Of a DNA stretch of 64,000 bases, positions 9,194 through 17,469 are shown in pieces; position 1 is the stretch's first letter, and every line of letters starts with the position of its first letter. This stretch comes from Acidobacteriota bacterium. GTDB lineage: Bacteria; Acidobacteriota; Thermoanaerobaculia; UBA5066. The notes beneath the pieces were generated by a model. That model searched no databases and was not told the DNA's origin. It was given only the letters and a program-made list of their open reading frames with translations. The stretch covers positions 124,001 to 188,000 of the forward strand of contig JAKOVQ010000046.1 of assembly GCA_029781975.1 (NCBI GenBank), given 5' to 3'. Position numbers and translations under genes: made by a program.

Positions 9194-9631
9194 TCACGGC
9201 ACCGTCCCGCCGGGCGCCGCCGGGAGGCCGCGCGTGACGAAGACGTCGGCGAGGAGGATGTTCTGGCGGACGGTCGGCGCGGATCCGACGAGGATCCCCT
9301 CGGCCGCGAAGCGGGACCGGTTGGCGCTGGCGTAGACCACGAGGGTGTCGCCGCCGAGGCGCGCCGCGCGGTCGCGGAGGAGGGCGAGGAGCTCGTCTCG
9401 GGTGAGCTTCGTCCCCCGGTCGGAGACCTCGAGCGAGGCGACGAGGACGCGAGGCCGGGCCGGCGCGTCGACGGCGACCTTCACGTCGGCGGCCTTCGTC
9501 GGAGGGAACGTCCGCGGGTCGCGGTACGTCTCGGAGACCGAGGTGCAGCCGACGGAGACGGCGGCGAGGACGACCGCGGGCACGAGAGGGAGGACCGGTG
9601 CCAGCCTGGCCCTTTCGTTCGAACGGCTCAA
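9194..9631 (-). CDS. Putative lipoprotein, unknown function
   Basis: This 145-residue protein has an N-terminal hydrophobic stretch ending in the lipobox-like AAVSVGC, so the mature protein probably begins at that cysteine as a lipoprotein. I choose the TTG start at 9631 because AAAGGAG lies 7 nt upstream; a GTG at 9676 would add 15 charged residues in front of the signal peptide and has no comparable site. The mature part contains RPRVLVASLEVSDRG and an alternating hydrophobic pattern around DTLVVYASANRSRF. No family is recognised. It lies 35 bp upstream of the secreted-protein/esterase pair on the same strand and may share their transcript. Confidence 0.68.
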   Translation of the reverse strand: MSRSNERARLAPVLPLVPAVVLAAVSVGCTSVSETYRDPRTFPPTKAADVKVAVDAPARPRVLVASLEVSDRGTKLTRDELLALLRDRAARLGGDTLVVYASANRSRFAAEGILVGSAPTVRQNILLADVFVTRGLPAAPGGTVP

Positions 9632-9701
9632 CCTGGGACTCCTTTCTGGGGTGTCTGTCCGGAAGGAGCGAGCCACCCCCCATCGTAGCTCCGCGGAATG
9701 C

Positions 9702-10124
9702 TCAGAGCCTCCACCACTCCTCGGCCGTCCTCACGATCCCCTCGCGGGTCGTGTGGAGCCGGATGCGGAGGGACCCGTCTTCGGATGCCGCGGAGATGGA
9801 CGCCAGGCAGGCGACGAACCGGTTGACCCCCCCCAGGCGGTGGACGGCGGCGCTCACGGCTGCGGCGTCGTCCGGGGCGAGAGCCCCGAGGCGGAGGGCC
9901 AGCCGGTCGTCCCAGACCTCGATGACCTCGTCGCCGGGGCCGGGCCCGCAGGTCGGCTCCAGGGTCACCGTCACGAGGTCGACGCCGTTCCCCTCGCGGG
10001 GAGCGCCGCTGCGGGCCCGAAGCCGACGGGGGAGGAGCGGCTCGCAGACGACCTCGATCCCCGGGTCGGGGACCGCCGGCGCCAGGATCGTGTCGTCGCG
10101 GGAGGGATGGGGCAGGTAGGACAC
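9702..10124 (-). CDS. Hypothetical protein at the end of the vgrG operon
   Basis: This 140-residue soluble protein has no signal peptide and no recognised family. The start is taken as GTG at 10124, giving VSYLPHPSRDDTIL, with AGGAGG 8 nt upstream; no ATG is available in this stretch. The middle contains a two-Pro/Gly turn, ACLASISAASEDGSLRIRL resembling beta strands, and the C-terminus ends in EEWWRL. It is the last gene of the vgrG-PAAR run, directly after the C39-like cargo candidate with a 92-bp gap. In T6SS operons that position is often taken by an immunity protein or a chaperone, so either role is possible, but the sequence itself proves neither. Confidence 0.62.
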   Translation of the reverse strand: MSYLPHPSRDDTILAPAVPDPGIEVVCEPLLPRRLRARSGAPREGNGVDLVTVTLEPTCGPGPGDEVIEVWDDRLALRLGALAPDDAAAVSAAVHRLGGVNRFVACLASISAASEDGSLRIRLHTTREGIVRTAEEWWRL

Positions 10125-10216
10125 GGCACTCGCCTCCTGCACTAAAGTGGCTCGGAGGGGCCGTTTTTCAGACAGGGGCGGGCGACTTTTTTTCGATTCT
10201 CGGGACGGGACTCCCC

Positions 10217-11380
10217 CTACGTCACGATCCCGAGGTCCTTCAGGAGCGCGTCCCCGAGGGCGCCGCCGTCGATCGGGGGCGCCGGCTTCGTCGCGGCCTC
10301 CTGCGCCTTCCGAAGGTCCGCCTCCTCCTGTCGGGCCTTCGCCCCGGCCTCCTTCGACCTTCGGGTGTGCTCGTTCTGCCGGGCCATCTCCTCCTTCTCC
10401 GCGAGCTTGAGCTTCTCCCGGTTCGCGTCGATCGAGGCGAGCTGTTGCTGGACGTCCGGGCGCGCGGCCGCGGCAGGGATCGAGAGGACGTGCGCCTTCA
10501 TCCTGTCGAGCTCGGCGAAGAGCGGTCCGAGGTTCCAGAGCCCGTCCCCCTCCCCGGGGGCGGCCTCCGGAGCCGTGCTCGCGAAAGACCAGGTGAAGTC
10601 GCAGGACGGACAGCAGACGTAGCTCCAGGTCCGGCGCATGCAGTCGCTTCCCACGCAGCCGAGCAGGGCGGCGGGCGCGAGCGGGACCGGCTTCGCGCAC
10701 TTCGGGCAGGGGACCTCGCGGGGGATCGGGACCTTGCACGCGGGGCATGCGTCGAGAGGCGGCGGCTGGTCGGCGATGCCGATCAGCATGTTCCCCACGA
10801 TCTCCGAGCTCGGGTAGCGGGGCTGCCAGAGCTCGCTCAGCTCTCCGTGGGAGATCCGGTGGTCGGCCCCGTAGTAGGGGTCGTGGACCGTCACCCCCTC
10901 GCCGTCGATCCCGAGAAAGACGGTGTAGTGACCGGCGGGTCCGTCCAGCTTCAGCCGGTGGTTGAGGATCGTCCGGATCCCGTTCTCCCGGCAGGCGATG
11001 AGCGTCTGCAGGGGATGCGCCGCCTGGATCGCGACGGCCGCGAAACCGCGGGAGAGCGCGTCCTTCACCATCAGGTGGGTGGCGCACGAAAGCTGTCCCG
11101 AAGGACCCTTCCGCGAGACGAGCGGCCAGATGTCGGACTGTGTGACGTCCGAGACCCGCCGGGGCCCTCTCCTCCTCTCCGAGCCGCCGGGGGCGCCGTC
11201 GCCCCTCGTGCGCCTGGTGCCGTCGCGGCCCCGCCGCTCGGGGTGCTCGTCCAGGGCGTGCGCGGCCCTCGAGGGGACGAGGGACCGGTAGACCATCGAC
11301 AGGGCGGCCGCGCCGCACATCCGGTTCGACCCCTTGTCGGTCTGGCCCTCGAAGGGGATCTGCTGTCTCGTCGCCGTCAT
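10217..11380 (-). CDS. C39-like papain-fold protein with zinc ribbons, T6SS cargo candidate
   Basis: This is a 387-residue protein with a probable cysteine-protease core. SNRMCGAAALSM places Cys22 like the nucleophile of C39 peptidases, AGHYTVFLGID gives His151, and VHDPYYG gives Asp167, in the expected order. Residues 40-78 are an Arg/Gly-rich insertion. After the core come CxxC pairs (212/215, 225/228) and further cysteines at 242, 247, 256, 257 and 260, likely one or two zinc ribbons, then a charged coiled-coil-prone tail (320-365). There is no signal peptide. ATG at 11380 follows GAGGAG by 8 nt. It sits next to PAAR and VgrG genes, suggesting a cargo or accessory protein of T6SS; toxicity is inference. 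Confidence 0.72.
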   Translation of the reverse strand: MTATRQQIPFEGQTDKGSNRMCGAAALSMVYRSLVPSRAAHALDEHPERRGRDGTRRTRGDGAPGGSERRRGPRRVSDVTQSDIWPLVSRKGPSGQLSCATHLMVKDALSRGFAAVAIQAAHPLQTLIACRENGIRTILNHRLKLDGPAGHYTVFLGIDGEGVTVHDPYYGADHRISHGELSELWQPRYPSSEIVGNMLIGIADQPPPLDACPACKVPIPREVPCPKCAKPVPLAPAALLGCVGSDCMRRTWSYVCCPSCDFTWSFASTAPEAAPGEGDGLWNLGPLFAELDRMKAHVLSIPAAAARPDVQQQLASIDANREKLKLAEKEEMARQNEHTRRSKEAGAKARQEEADLRKAQEAATKPAPPIDGGALGDALLKDLGIVT

Positions 11381-11441
11381 CTCGTCCGCTCCTCGTCCGT
11401 CAGTCCCGCCATCGCTCGAGGGATCGCTCCGGCCCGCCCCG

Positions 11442-11729
11442 TCAGATCAGGACCTTGAAGCAGCCGAGGGCGATCACCCCGCCGTGGGTGGTGGGGTCGC
11501 CCATTCGGGCCGCGGGCATCCCGCCGATCAGGACGACCGGGTTCCCCACCACGATCGCGGGAGGGTCTCCGAGGCACGTCGCGAGGTCCCCCATCCGCGC
11601 CGCGGGCAGCCCCGCGATCAGGACCGTGGGGCAGCCGGGACCGGTGATCGGGCCCCCGACGTGGGGGGTGCCGACGGGTGTCAGCATGGGGCAGGTCTGC
11701 AGGTCCGTCAGGCGCGCGGCTGGTTGCAT
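11442..11729 (-). CDS. PAAR-domain spike-tip protein
   Basis: This 95-residue protein is a compact PAAR-repeat protein that caps the VgrG spike in type VI secretion. It shows the repeated pattern of Gly/Pro turns and short strands: TPHVGGPITGPG, then two related blocks, VLIAGLPAARMGD and VLIGGMPAARMGD. Cysteines and histidines (CPML, TPHV, TCLGD, THGG) are candidates for the zinc site at the cone tip. The ATG at 11729 has GGGAGG 5 nt upstream. Upstream is the 208-residue operon protein and downstream the C39-like gene, 61 bp away. It is complete but has no extension domain, so it would recruit a separate effector rather than carry one. Confidence 0.9.
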   Translation of the reverse strand: MQPAARLTDLQTCPMLTPVGTPHVGGPITGPGCPTVLIAGLPAARMGDLATCLGDPPAIVVGNPVVLIGGMPAARMGDPTTHGGVIALGCFKVLI

Positions 11730-11740
11730 CGCTTCCTCCC

Positions 11741-12367
11741 TCAGTAGCCCCAGGTCTTGCCGGCGGTCCTCGGCTTCACGTTCGGCCAGCTGGTGCGCCC
11801 CTCGGCCACGCCGAGGCCGAGGTCGACGAACGCCCGCTGCGCCTCGCGGACGGGCGTCGGGGCCGCCTTCGCGCTCGCGAGGAGGACTGCGCCCATCACC
11901 GCCTTCGCGGGCATGTAGGGTCCCGGGACGACCGGCGGCAGCTTCGGCTGGCGAGGGGCGAGGGTCCCGCCGGTCCAGGTGACGGCCGTCGCGAGGCCTC
12001 CCGCCGGCGTGGCGATCCCGGCCGCCTCTCCGGGGGCCTTCGCCGCCGCCCGGTTCTCGTCCGTCGGGTCCAGGACCCAGACGACGGCGGCCTTGAGCGC
12101 TGCGGTTTCCGCGGGCGGCAGCGAGCCGGAGGATGCCTGCTTGACGCAAAGCGAGCCCCACCAGATCGCCTCCCGCGGCGGGAGGGCGTGGGCCAGAAAG
12201 CGGATGGCGGTGCCGAGCTGGCCGGCGGCTGCGAGCGCGTCGAGGAACTCGCGAGGCGTCGCGTTCGGCGTCAGGTGCGGGCGAGACTCCTTCGGCAGGT
12301 CGAAGTGCTCGCAGACCTCGGCGGCCTTCGCCGCCTTGACCTTCTTCAGCGCGGACGGTGCGGCCAC
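11741..12367 (-). CDS. T6SS-operon protein, probably DUF6931-like
   Basis: This 208-residue protein has a conserved-looking central block, AIRFLAHALPPREAIWWGS, that I associate with an uncharacterised family found beside vgrG and PAAR genes (DUF6931, from memory, not searched). The N-terminal half is helical with a short acidic stretch; the C-terminal half contains an Ala/Pro linker and PYMPAKAVMGAVLLASA. The start is GTG at 12367 with GGGAGGGG 8 nt upstream; a nearby ATG is out of frame. It lies between the 203-residue beta-rich protein and PAAR, with gaps of 31 and 11 bp. A role in loading or as an adaptor is plausible but unproven. Confidence 0.7.
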   Translation of the reverse strand: MAAPSALKKVKAAKAAEVCEHFDLPKESRPHLTPNATPREFLDALAAAGQLGTAIRFLAHALPPREAIWWGSLCVKQASSGSLPPAETAALKAAVVWVLDPTDENRAAAKAPGEAAGIATPAGGLATAVTWTGGTLAPRQPKLPPVVPGPYMPAKAVMGAVLLASAKAAPTPVREAQRAFVDLGLGVAEGRTSWPNVKPRTAGKTWGY

Positions 12368-12398
12368 GGCTTCATCCCCTCCCGTCTCATCAGTCTCC

Positions 12399-13010
12399 CT
12401 AGCCGATCATCGTCAGCGGGCCGCTGATCTGGCCGACCCCTTCGGCCGTGAGCTTGGCCATGAGGGCCTTCACCTCCGCCTCGATGACTCCGGAGAGCGA
12501 GACCGACAGGCCCTCGATCTGCACCCCCTCCGGCGTGATGCTGATCTTCGCGAGCCCGCCCGCGACCTTGAGGGTGATCTCGGCGAGGCTCTCGATCGTC
12601 ACGGGCATGGAGCCGGCGTCGACCGTGATCCCTGCGGGCGTCAGCTCGATCTTCTGGTCGACGGCCCCGAGGAGCCCGCGGGTGATCGTGACGTTCTGCA
12701 GCTCGCCGACGGCGATCTCGACGCCGTTGGTCGTCGAGCCGCCGGCCGGAAGGCCGGGAGCCGGGCCGGCGGTGACCCGCACGCCCAGCCCTCCCCGGAC
12801 CTCGACCCGGCCGAGCGGAAGGATGGGGTCCGTCGCCAGGATGCTGACGACGGGAGGATCGGGCACCTCGGGTGCCCACGGGTCGGGGGTCGCGAGCAGG
12901 GAGACCTGGCTCGCGCTGAGCGTGTAGCTCCCCGCGATCTGGACGTCGCGGTCGAGGTCGTCCGGGCCGCCGCCCGAGCCTCCGCCCGCCGGGGGTCGTT
13001 CGTCGCTCAT
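12399..13010 (-). CDS. Beta-repeat protein encoded after vgrG, unknown function
   Basis: This 203-residue protein lies 22 bp downstream of vgrG in the same operon. It begins with a Gly/Asp-rich disordered segment (residues 1-25). From about residue 95 it shows a run of short alternating strands, such as NVTITRGLLG, KIELTPAGITV, PVTIESLAEITLK and AKISITPEGVQIEG, which look like the repeated beta turns of a gp5/VgrG-type needle or beta-helix. It could be a separately encoded extension of the spike or a structural adaptor. There is no signal peptide and no enzymatic motif. ATG at 13010 follows GAGGACC, an acceptable ribosome site. Confidence 0.65.
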   Translation of the reverse strand: MSDERPPAGGGSGGGPDDLDRDVQIAGSYTLSASQVSLLATPDPWAPEVPDPPVVSILATDPILPLGRVEVRGGLGVRVTAGPAPGLPAGGSTTNGVEIAVGELQNVTITRGLLGAVDQKIELTPAGITVDAGSMPVTIESLAEITLKVAGGLAKISITPEGVQIEGLSVSLSGVIEAEVKALMAKLTAEGVGQISGPLTMIG

Positions 13011-13032
13011 CTGGGTCCTCTCCTCGCCGCCC

Positions 13033-15483
13033 CTACCGCAGCGACTGGGTTCCCCCGACGGCCGCCGCGACGCCGATCGGCACGACCAGCGCCGCCAGGG
13101 TCCCGAGCGTTCCGACGAGCCCGTCCTTCAGCATCGCCTTCTTCAGGTTCTTCCGGTTGTCGTACTTGTAGCTCCACCAGATGCCGTAGTCTTCCTCGTC
13201 CTTCGCCTTCTTGTAGATCGACTCGACCAGGGTGAGGGTCGTGACCCCTGCGGCGATGACCGTCTGGAACACCGTGAACTCGATCACCCGCTGCGAGATG
13301 GTGTTCACGGTCGCGTAGAGGATCATCCAGAGGATGAGGGCGGCCGCGATGATGGCGCAGATGATCTTGCTCGGCCAGTGCATGGTGTACTCGATGTCGG
13401 CCGTGCTCTTGACCGCGACGTTGGGCCCCAGGGTGATGCTCGTGTTCGAACCCATCGTGAGGCCGAGGTTCCCTCCCATGCCGCCGGCGACGACCCCCTC
13501 CATCCAGAAGGGCGGTGTCCCGCCGATCCGCAGGAGCGCGGTCGGGTTGACGACCGTCGTCATGTTCGCCCCGACGATGTTGGCGGACTGGAGCCCGACG
13601 ACGTTGGCCAGGTACTCCCCGTAGGTCATGTAGTTGTAGAGGCCGAGCGCTCCGGTGATCGTCGTGACGGGGGCGCCCCAGACGCTGTACGAGGGGACGT
13701 CGGCGGCCTCGAGGGCCTGGAGGCGACTCTCCGTGTCGGGGTTGTCGTCCGGACCCCCTCCTCCCCCTCCGCCTCCCGGGAGGCATCCCACGGTGACGAG
13801 CGAGGAGCCGGGCACGCCTTCGTGCCGGTTCCGCCCGCCTGCGAACGTCTGGTCGTATTCGGTGTTGAACGTCATGTTCCTCTCCGAGTGGAGCACGAGG
13901 CGCTCCGTCCCCTTCTCGTCGCAGAAGATGACCCCGTTGAAGTTCTGGTTGAAGTTGCCGCGGACGCTCGCCGACTTGATCCCGCCGAGCTGGTTCCGGA
14001 TCGGGAGGGGGAAGGGCGTCGGGTTCTCGCCGTTGTAGACGCTCCCGACGATGACCGGCTGATCGGGGTCCCCCTCCTCGAACGAGACGACCACCTCGTG
14101 CCCCGCGCGGGGCCAGAAGAAGGAGCCCCACCCCTTCCCGGCCCAGGGCTGCGCGACGCGGATCCAGCAGGAGGCGGTCGGGTCCTTCTTCCCCTGCCGG
14201 TCCCAGTGGAAGAGGACCTTCACGCGCCCGTACTTGTCGCAGAAGATCTCCTCCCCCGGGGGCGCGACCACCGTGGCCGTCTGCGTCCCCGCGATCTCCG
14301 GCCTCGGGGTCACGCGCGGGGGGCGATAGGGGAGAGCCGTGGGGATGCACCGGAACCTGTTCTTGTAGGCGAAGGCGAGGTCGTCGCCCGACCGGTAGTC
14401 CCCCTCGAGCGACCCCTCGTGCTCCACCCGGGTCAGGAGGTACCGGTCGTCGGCGTCGAAGTGCTTCGTCAGCGTGAAGGCGTGTCCCGGGACGAAGTGG
14501 AAGCAGTAGCTCTCCCCCTCGACGCGCAGGCTGAGCATCTCCTCCAGCTCCATCCGGAGCCTCACCGTCCGGTCCTTGTCGGTGAAGATCTTCTGGAGCT
14601 CCGCCGGCCGCGCACCGCCGCCCGGGGCGATCCCGTCGAAGCGCTGGGCGTACCCGCCGGGGAAGTCGTAGACCTCGAGCGGGTCGCCGGGCACGGGCTT
14701 CAGCTTGTGGCTCGCCTTGCCCACCTTGACGTTCTCGAGGATCGGCTGCTGGGCCTCGAGGTGCTGGCCGGGGAGCTCGAAGCAGTGGTCCCACAGCGTG
14801 ATGACGTCGGGGCGGATCTCCTGCACCTTCTCCCAGGCGGTGACCCGGGTCTCGTCGATCGTCCCGCCGTGCAGCATCTCGGCGAAGATCACCTCGGGCT
14901 GGACCGGGACGTCGGGGTGGGTCGTCGCCTCGTCGGTGACGACCATCTGGTGGCTGCCGTCCGCGTGCTTGAAGTAGTACCGGATCCCCTCCTCCTCCAT
15001 CAGCCGGGAGGCGAAGGCGAAGTCGGTCTCGCGGTACTGGGTGCAGTAGTCGCGCGGCTCGTAGGTGCCGCTGATCTCCATCTTCACGGTCAGCCCCTTG
15101 AGGAGCTCCTTGAGGATGTCGGGGACGGCGACGTGCTGGAAGATCCGGCTCTGCGACTTGCGCGTCAGGAGCCAGAGCCTGGGGACGAGCTCGGCGCGGA
15201 AGTGGGTGAACGTCTGGTCGCGCCGGGCCTGGCTGAAGCGGCTGACGATCCCGTTGAAGTACCGCTTCCCCTTCTCCTCCGGCAGGTCGAGGCGGACGGT
15301 GACGTTCTGCCCGAGGACCTTCTCGAACGCGACCGTCTTCTTGTTCTCGGCGATCAGCTCGAGGTCGAACCGGAAGAGCTCGGAGATCCCCTCGTGCCCG
15401 CGGATCGCGGTGAGCAGGAGCACGTCCTCTCCCAGCGGGGTCGTGATCCCGATGGGCCGCTTCGCCTGCGAGTAGCTCGACAT
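13033..15483 (-). CDS. vgrG: VgrG/TssI spike protein with hydrophobic C-terminal extension
   Basis: This 816-residue trimeric spike protein of type VI secretion has the gp27-like N-terminal domain (FELDLELIAENK-like region, then SYEPRDYCTQYRETDFAF and SRLMEEEGIRYYF), followed by the gp5/OB region (GEEIFCDKYGRVKVLFHWDR and SCWIRVAQPWAGKGWG), where the invariant DxxGRVKVxFHWD is clear. A poly-Gly linker near residue 570 leads to a C-terminal domain with three hydrophobic stretches at about 703-724, 731-752 and 793-814. ATG at 15483 is chosen over the adjacent GTG because GGAGG lies 6 nt from the ATG. It is the first gene of a six-gene operon; no other T6SS structural gene is in view. Confidence 0.95.
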   Translation of the reverse strand: MSSYSQAKRPIGITTPLGEDVLLLTAIRGHEGISELFRFDLELIAENKKTVAFEKVLGQNVTVRLDLPEEKGKRYFNGIVSRFSQARRDQTFTHFRAELVPRLWLLTRKSQSRIFQHVAVPDILKELLKGLTVKMEISGTYEPRDYCTQYRETDFAFASRLMEEEGIRYYFKHADGSHQMVVTDEATTHPDVPVQPEVIFAEMLHGGTIDETRVTAWEKVQEIRPDVITLWDHCFELPGQHLEAQQPILENVKVGKASHKLKPVPGDPLEVYDFPGGYAQRFDGIAPGGGARPAELQKIFTDKDRTVRLRMELEEMLSLRVEGESYCFHFVPGHAFTLTKHFDADDRYLLTRVEHEGSLEGDYRSGDDLAFAYKNRFRCIPTALPYRPPRVTPRPEIAGTQTATVVAPPGEEIFCDKYGRVKVLFHWDRQGKKDPTASCWIRVAQPWAGKGWGSFFWPRAGHEVVVSFEEGDPDQPVIVGSVYNGENPTPFPLPIRNQLGGIKSASVRGNFNQNFNGVIFCDEKGTERLVLHSERNMTFNTEYDQTFAGGRNRHEGVPGSSLVTVGCLPGGGGGGGGPDDNPDTESRLQALEAADVPSYSVWGAPVTTITGALGLYNYMTYGEYLANVVGLQSANIVGANMTTVVNPTALLRIGGTPPFWMEGVVAGGMGGNLGLTMGSNTSITLGPNVAVKSTADIEYTMHWPSKIICAIIAAALILWMILYATVNTISQRVIEFTVFQTVIAAGVTTLTLVESIYKKAKDEEDYGIWWSYKYDNRKNLKKAMLKDGLVGTLGTLAALVVPIGVAAAVGGTQSLR

Positions 15484-15764
15484 CACGCGCCTCCGTTGTT
15501 CGGGGCCCCAATGAAAACCCTGCGACTGTATCGCAAGTCGGACGCTCTTCCGAACCGCCCTGTCGTCCCGCCGGCTCGCCCGGGTCCGGGCGGCCCCCGG
15601 ACCCCGTGGGCCGGCGCCGCGGGGGAAGGGACCCGGCCGGACCCGGGTGGGGCTACCATGTGCCCGGTACGAAAGAAGACGGCGCCCTCCGTCACTACGG
15701 ATCGGCGTCCCCGGGGTATGCGGGCGGAGCCCTGAGCCGCAGAGTGCCCCTGATCGGAGGAACC

Positions 15765-17369
15765 ATGACGAAGACCCCCGCGTTCTCGCTCGTCCTCGCC
15801 GCGGCGCTCGCCGCGGGCAGCGTGGCTGCGGCCCCCCCGCCGAACGAGACCTGCTCCGCCGCCGTGACCATCTCGGCCGGGGCGCTCCCGTACCTGGCGA
15901 CGGTCGACACGACCGAGGCGACGAACGACACCGGCGATCCGGCCATGCCGTGCGTCAGCCCCGCGCCGACGAGGTCCGTCTGGTACTCGTTCACGCCGGC
16001 GGTCACCGACTCGTACCGGATCGACACCGCCGGCACGACGCCGGCCGACTACGAGCCGGTCATCACCGTCTACACCGGGACGTGCGGGAACCTCACGCCG
16101 GTCCTCGGCGCCTGCGACCGCGGGAGGGTCATCGCGGCCCTGGCGGCGGGGGTCACCTACAGGATCTCGGTCGCGGGGGCGGCGGTCACCGTCTCGCCGT
16201 CCATCAAGGTCCTCGTCAACGGCCTCGATGTCTGCCCCCCGGGCGGCGGACCGGGTGGCGGCGGCGTCTGCGGGACCACGTTCGACGTGAAGGTGGGCGA
16301 CACCATCACGGCCATCGCCTACAACGAGCTCGCCGGCCGGCCGATCCCCGCCAACGGCGGGACCTTCTCCTGGACGCTCGGCACGGGGGCGACGCCGGCC
16401 ACGGCGAGCACCGCGAGCGTGGCGTTCAAGTACGGGGCACCCGTCTCGTCGACGCTGGTGACCCTCGTCTACACGGCCCCGGGCGGCAGCCCGATCACCC
16501 AGTCGGTGGAGATGCGGGTGGCCGCCGCGACGGCGCGCCCCGCGCCCGAGAGCAGCCGCGAGCTCGCCCTCCCGGCCCCCTTCACGCCTCTCTCCCTCGC
16601 CGACACGGCGATCCTGCCCTCCGCGGGCGGTCTCCTGAACCTTTCGGTCGAGAGGGTCCCGCCGAGCTACCCGTACGCCTACATGGTCCCGTCCGTGGCC
16701 CACTCCGTCGGCCAGACCGGCCAGACCTTCGTCAGCGACGTCTCCGTCACCAACGCCGACACGGCCGACGCGACCGTCGCCCTCCAGTTCTGGCCCGACT
16801 CGGGCGTCGTCACCTCGGACGCGATCGCCCTCCCGCTCAACGGGACGAAGCAGTGGGCGGACGTCGTCCGCTCGGGATTCGGGATCGGCAGCGGCTTCGG
16901 AGCCCTCCTCGTCCAGTCGTCGCGCCGGCTCGCGGTGGGCGCGCGCACGTACGCGAACGTCTCCGGCGGCGGGTCGAACGGCCAGTTCGCCACCGCCGTG
17001 GACGTCACGTCCGCCAACTCGGCGGGCCTCCTGGCCACCGGAGAGCAAGGGGTCTTCACGGCGATCCAGGTCGACTCGGCCTTCCGGAGCAACGTCGGCT
17101 TCTTCAACGTCAGCTCGAAGGCCTGTACCGTCTCCGTCGAGGTCCGCGACCCCGACGGCAAGCGGGTCGGCAACGCCGTCAACCTCACCATCCCGTCGCA
17201 GCGGTACGTGCAGAAGAGCGTCGGCTCGGACATCATCCCCGGGCAGTCCCTCCTGTACGGCTCGGTCGTCGTCACGAACACCACCGACTCCTGCCTCGTG
17301 GGAGGCATCGCTTACGTCATCGACAACGTGTCGTCCGACCCGTTCGCCGTCCCGCTGAAGAAGAAGTAG
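15765..17369 (+). CDS. Secreted multidomain protein with PPC-like domain and shared C-terminal module
   Basis: This 534-residue exported protein starts at ATG 15765 after GGAGG and carries a signal peptide cut around AGSVAAA-PPP. Residues 22-140 resemble a bacterial pre-peptidase C-terminal (PPC) fold (ETCSAAVTI, RSVWYSFTP, DYEPVITVYTGTC). Then comes an Ig-like segment around residues 165-250 after a Gly-rich linker. The last 235 residues (from about 298) form a module with VSDVSVTN, VGARTYANV, AFRSNVGFFNVSS and IAYVIDNVSSDPFAVPL. The same module ends the 771-residue protein at 56320. No catalytic residues are visible, so it is probably a surface, adhesion or matrix protein. Confidence 0.82.
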   Translation: MTKTPAFSLVLAAALAAGSVAAAPPPNETCSAAVTISAGALPYLATVDTTEATNDTGDPAMPCVSPAPTRSVWYSFTPAVTDSYRIDTAGTTPADYEPVITVYTGTCGNLTPVLGACDRGRVIAALAAGVTYRISVAGAAVTVSPSIKVLVNGLDVCPPGGGPGGGGVCGTTFDVKVGDTITAIAYNELAGRPIPANGGTFSWTLGTGATPATASTASVAFKYGAPVSSTLVTLVYTAPGGSPITQSVEMRVAAATARPAPESSRELALPAPFTPLSLADTAILPSAGGLLNLSVERVPPSYPYAYMVPSVAHSVGQTGQTFVSDVSVTNADTADATVALQFWPDSGVVTSDAIALPLNGTKQWADVVRSGFGIGSGFGALLVQSSRRLAVGARTYANVSGGGSNGQFATAVDVTSANSAGLLATGEQGVFTAIQVDSAFRSNVGFFNVSSKACTVSVEVRDPDGKRVGNAVNLTIPSQRYVQKSVGSDIIPGQSLLYGSVVVTNTTDSCLVGGIAYVIDNVSSDPFAVPLKKK

Positions 17370-17397
17370 CCCCGACGGGGCTCTTCCCGAAGGAAGT

Positions 17398-17425
17398 CGG
17401 CCGGCCGCCCGCGGGCGGCCGGCCG
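17398..17425. terminator. Perfect GC palindrome between convergent genes, probable bidirectional terminator
   Basis: The arms CGGCCGGCCGCCCG and CGGGCGGCCGGCCG form a perfect 28-bp palindrome 28 bp after the stop at 17369 and 45 bp beyond the end of the convergent gene at 17470. There is no uridine tract, only GTTCCGTTTCC on the right. The position between two convergent genes supports a terminator or transcript-end hairpin. Confidence 0.55.
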
Positions 17426-17469
17426 TTCCGTTTCCGGCGTCTTCCGGGGGGGACGAGGGGGGGTGGGGG

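Noticed and set aside
13378..15735. Long plus-strand frame across vgrG
   Set aside because: It is the antisense shadow of vgrG; composition is charged and repetitive and no motif or ribosome site supports it.
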